Shown here piece by piece: positions 18,110-21,367 of a stretch of 21,367 nt of DNA. The DNA is taken from NCBI GenBank assembly GCA_019648995.1, contig BLXT01008173.1, positions 178,488 through 199,854 of the forward strand, written 5' to 3'. Positions within the stretch are counted from its first letter, which is position 1; every line of letters starts with the position of its first letter. The translations under genes and the position numbers were made by a program. Origin of the DNA: Plakobranchus ocellatus. Its lineage: Eukaryota > Mollusca > Gastropoda > Plakobranchidae. Under the pieces are notes generated by a model. It saw nothing but the letters and a program-made list of their open reading frames with translations. It was not told the origin of the DNA and did no database searches.

Positions 18110-20129
18110 TATACTGAAAAACCTGTGAAGTGATTGGCAAAAGATTAAATCTTGTTTTTACATTGTCTTGTGCAGGCATTTTATGTCCATTATGTCAAGT
18201 CAGCATCACTTTCCCAATATTTTAGGAGAACAGCGTTGGAACTTCATACAATAGGACAATGTGCTATAAAATGTTATCATAAAGGTTTCTTGTTTTATAC
18301 TTAAAAAATTGCTGTAAAATAACATGTCATGACATTTTTACAGGAATGGAAGATATTTTTTAACATTTGGGTAAGTCTCTCCTTATTGTAACACAAAAGT
18401 GGACATGCCAGAAAATATGATAAATTCTCAAATCAATCACTGAAGTGTTGTATTTGTAATAAATGTTCTTAAATTTTCATGTTTTAATAATTTTTGGTGA
18501 AACTTTTGTGCCCAAAAACATATTGTTATTGATGTTACTGTGACATTTCTTTTCCTTAATTTTAGAGGCAACAAACCAGCAAAGGCTAGGAAAAACATAC
18601 TTGTCTTCAAACAAAAACAAGATAGATAGAAACAAAACAGAGGTTTGGAGATATAAATATGTTTTATTGTAACAAACGTTACATGACATGACACAATTTT
18701 CTTTCTTTTTTTTTTTTTAAGCATAAACGCAGCTGAGAACACAATATTTAAAAAAGTTATCAGTCAAGAAGAATTTAATGTTTTTCATTTTACCCAAACC
18801 ACTCAGTTCAACAAATTCAAATAGAGAAATACATTCAAAACGTAGCATCTGCACTTTTAACTGTACTGAGAACATTTAATCAAGATTGTTGGAGGTAAAT
18901 AATCATTGTTTTGACTTATGGAGAATGATCCGTTTAAAAGGAGTATATAAGACAAGATGTTTATTAAAATCCCTCTCTGATTGATAGAAAATAATTTATA
19001 TGTGCAATTATATACAGTTTTTTTTCCAAAACTCAGTATTTGATCATTTACTGAGTTTTGGAAAAACTGATTAATACTTATCTAAAAGTGCTTAAAGTTG
19101 ATGGTGTTTTGTGTTGGTGGAAGGTACTAAGTTGTTTAAAAATAATAGTGCTCTCTTCAAAAGATACAATAAATGAAAACATGATTTGTTATGGGTTTCA
19201 ATCACAATCAAGAAAGTAAGTTATGATGTTGATATATGCTGTAGTTCTGAAACTTATGTTTTTTTTCATGATGCATAATTTTTTTTTTTCATTTTGTTCC
19301 CATAGTTTTGCAATTTTCTTTCATTTTTATGTATTTTTGCATAATTTGTAAAAATTTAAATAGTTTTAAAAATTTGGAGCGTTTTAGCATAATTTTGTTG
19401 GTTTTTTACATCTTCTGTCTTAAGTTTTAGTTTACTTAACATGAATTTTTTTTTTTTTTTTGGTCAATTTTTTCGGATAATCAAACTCACCTAGATTTTT
19501 TTTCTCTTTTCAAGACTGAAACATTGGTTGTAATGTACCGTATAAATAGTCATGGGAGCAATAAACACCTTGTTATATTTTATTAAATAGTCATGAAAAT
19601 GCAAATAAAATTGTAATGCTTCATCACAGGTACAAAGCAAGCATATTTCAATGGAAATAAAACACCATTCAGGAGTCAAGATCAAATTTGGGAATGTCAA
19701 AAAAAATTTTTTTTTATCATCTCCAACATGAGTAAAGGCAATTAAAAAAAGTAAAACATCTTTCAAGGGTCAAATTCAAATTTGTTAATCATGCAAACAA
19801 ATCTCCATTATCAAACTTAGCTCATTTCTGCAAAAGTATACAACATGTCCATTTGGGTTTTAGTCAAACATGGCAAAGATGTTTGGAGCTAGATCTTGAA
19901 TGTTCTGAACAGAACATTTCTTCATGCTAAAGTTACATTAAACAGGATGTAAAATTACATATTGAAAAATAAAAGAAAAATCCTCAAGCAATGAGCTATT
20001 AAGAGTTGATTTTGCACTATAACTCTCATTCTGCATTCAATACAAAAAGGAAAATCACTCAGAGGGGAAAAAAGAAGAAGTCCAGCAACAAGGTTTCATT
20101 ATAAAAATAGATAATTCTTTCACCACACA
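18110..20129. other. No gene recognised; very AT-rich
   Basis: Long A and T runs dominate. Minus frames such as 18742-18437 and 19766-19491 are rich in F, K and L and look like products of composition. The only structure I see is the hairpin at 19021-19066. Confidence 0.55.
19021..19066. repeat. Perfect 18-bp inverted repeat (hairpin)
   Basis: tttttccaaaactcagta at 19021-19038 is the exact reverse complement of 19049-19066, with a ten-base loop containing tgatca. Allowing a small bulge of T residues, a further cag (19015-19017) pairs with ctg (19067-19069). Confidence 0.95.
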
Positions 20130-20149
20130 TACACACACACACACACACA
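20130..20149. repeat. (CA)n microsatellite
   Basis: About ten CA dinucleotides. Confidence 0.95.
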
Positions 20150-20167
20150 AAAGAATATTACCCCGAT

Positions 20168-20239
20168 TTAATTTGTCCTACAATTTCTGCTGGTACAGCA
20201 GTAATGGATCCCATCCAGAAAAAAGGCAGTCTCCCGACA
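20168..20239 (-). CDS. Possible terminal exon (minus strand)
   Basis: The acceptor attgtcag is preceded on the minus strand by a long T tract. In phase 0 the exon reads CRETAFFLDGIHYCCTSRNC and three more residues to a TAA. Phase 0 is what the neighbouring candidate at 20335-20427 needs. A different frame (MGSITAVPAEIVGQIKSG before a GTAATA) is also open, so the reading is uncertain. No family recognised. Confidence 0.35.
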   Translation of the reverse strand, partial: CRETAFFLDGIHYCCTSRNCRTN

Positions 20240-20334
20240 CTGACAATATTAGTTTAAAAAAACAAAAAAAACCCATTAGTTCATAGTGTCCAACATCAGC
20301 AAAGTTGGCTATATCACAGAACAAATTTTCTTAC

Positions 20335-20427
20335 CATTTTTGGAGATCCAGAAGGAACAGACCTGGGTCCTACCATGGTGTCCACTGCAAGGAATGAACC
20401 ATTCAAAGTGAAGCTTTCAACATCACC
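20335..20427 (-). CDS. Likely internal exon (minus strand)
   Basis: Between acceptor caatttcag and donor GTAAGA lie exactly 31 codons in phase 0: GDVESFTLNGSFLAVDTMVG, then PRSVPSGSPKM. The other two frames contain stops. Both splice sites are good and composition is less AT-biased than around it. I do not recognise the protein. The end of the exon resembles the end of the segment at 20657-20722. Confidence 0.5.
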
Positions 20428-20544
20428 CTGAAATTGTATTGAGGAGAACAACAACAGCAACAATAATATTACCCTCTGACAACCAAAGGAAAAGGCACAG
20501 AAGCATAGAGACAATATTTAGGCCTAATTAAAAAAAAATTTTAC

Positions 20545-20614
20545 CTGCAAGGGAAAAAGACTGAATTTTTAAGTCAACCTCGTCTTCCCTAAGGTCGCCC
20601 ACCACAAATTGCAT
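20545..20614 (-). CDS. Weak exon candidate (minus strand)
   Basis: Reads MQFVVGDLREDEVDLKIQSF and SLAG, ending after one base before GTAAAA. The ATG follows a long T run. The phase does not match the exon at 20335-20427, and ttttcccttgcag here could itself be an acceptor, so this may be non-coding. Confidence 0.25.
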
Positions 20615-20656
20615 AAAAAAAAAAATTAACTGAGGAGCCAATAAAACTTTTCTAAC

Positions 20657-20722
20657 CCATTGTGGTGATCCGAAGCCTTCCATCATGTCCGCAGCAGCGT
20701 TGCTTGCACCATCAATATCATT
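20657..20722 (-). CDS. Exon-like segment, possible copy of 20335-20427
   Basis: Open in the frame NDIDGASNAAADMMEGFGSP, QW before GTTAGA. Its end (ttcggatcaccacaatgg then gttagaaaa) resembles the end of the exon at 20335-20427 (ttctggatctccaaaaatgg then gtaagaaaa). No clear acceptor is visible. Confidence 0.3.
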
Positions 20723-20799
20723 TTAATTTCTATATTAAAAAGAATAAGAAAAATTACTCATAGAACGACAGAGAGAAAAAAAAGCACAGGTCCAGTGAT

Positions 20800-21367
20800 A
20801 ATATTCCATTTAAAAGAAATACCATTCAAGTATTTTAACTGCAAAACAAAAGATAAAAAGTATATATATATTTCTATAGATTCCGCATTAGAACTACCAT
20901 TGGTCGCTGTAATACTTATATGCAGACTGTCTCGGTATTAAAGCGACATCACATCCAATTTTTGTAAACGGTGATTTTCGCTTCATTCTGGTCACCTTTC
21001 AGAGATATGAGTTTCTATTTTTAGATAGTTTACTCGGAGCAGCTGAGGCTCGAGTTCGCTCTTGCTCAAGACTAGGCTACCTTAGGTCAAAGTTGAAATG
21101 ATGAATTTCCGGTTTCACTTTTGCCTTCGGCCCGATATTAAGAGCATCGCTATGCTTTGGCCTTTTTGCCAAGGGCAACAGCAAATGTAAGCGTTAGTGA
21201 CAGCGCACACTGGGGGCAGCAGTTTGGGCTTCCAACGGTGCAACAACCAACATGTTTGGAAACGCTATAATTTTTTTACTAAAAGCGCACACTATGTTGG
21301 CTACGACACCGACACGTGAGAGGTTTTGCAGCCAGGGATTACTCAATTGGCTCTGTCGGATAAGGGA
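20800..21367. other. GC-richer right edge; possible 5' end of a minus-strand gene
   Basis: From about 20880 the sequence is less AT-rich and has more CG dinucleotides than the 2.5 kb to its left. A 30-codon minus ORF (20986-20894) starts MKRKSPFTKIGCDVALIPRQ and could be a first exon ending at GTAGTT, but it has no recognised domain. A promoter region, 5' UTR or repeat are equally possible. Confidence 0.25.

Overview
The window looks like nuclear DNA of an animal, most likely a lophotrochozoan and possibly a gastropod mollusc. Supporting signs are short exons with GT..AG borders inside long AT-rich introns, dense (TC)n, (CA)n and (TA)n tracts, several minisatellites, old LINE 3' ends, and recurring CTAGATCTAG palindromes. 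Nothing bacterial is present: there are no operons, ribosome binding sites, CRISPR arrays or rRNA/tRNA genes that I can recognise. The organism call rests on general resemblance only.

Left third (1-6634): a plus-strand gene for a leucine-rich-repeat (LRR) surface protein. Four exons (709-1032, 2293-2503, 4575-4863, 6515-6634) join in phase into one open frame. It encodes an LRRNT cap, about seven LRRs, a degenerate LRRCT and a short hydrophobic C-terminal segment that ends in a stop. The signal-peptide exon is not identified and may lie left of the window. Intron 2 carries a polypyrimidine minisatellite with a 120-bp period.

Middle (6635-15240): mostly repeat-rich intergenic DNA. It contains a diverged 130-140 bp tandem repeat, a LINE remnant of RTE-like type (minus), a possible two-exon 3' gene end with a polyadenylation signal (8179-9791, plus), a 46-bp minisatellite of eight units, an exact 64-bp duplication, the 3' end of an I/Nimbus-like LINE with an (AATC)n tail (minus), a TCGGCC-rich compound repeat and a cluster of CTAGATCTAG palindromes.

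Right third (15240-21367): a minus-strand gene of three exons (17268-17104, 16237-16086, 15615-15420). All phases agree, giving a 170-residue acidic protein with an ATG, a stop and a downstream AATAAA. I do not recognise its family. Upstream of it on the same strand lies a fragment (18066-17878) resembling a multicopy, transposon-like animal protein family. The right edge holds weaker minus-strand exon candidates (20722-20168), two of which appear to be diverged copies of one another. A perfect 18-bp hairpin lies at 19021-19066.

The genes look independent. Nothing in the window indicates a shared pathway.
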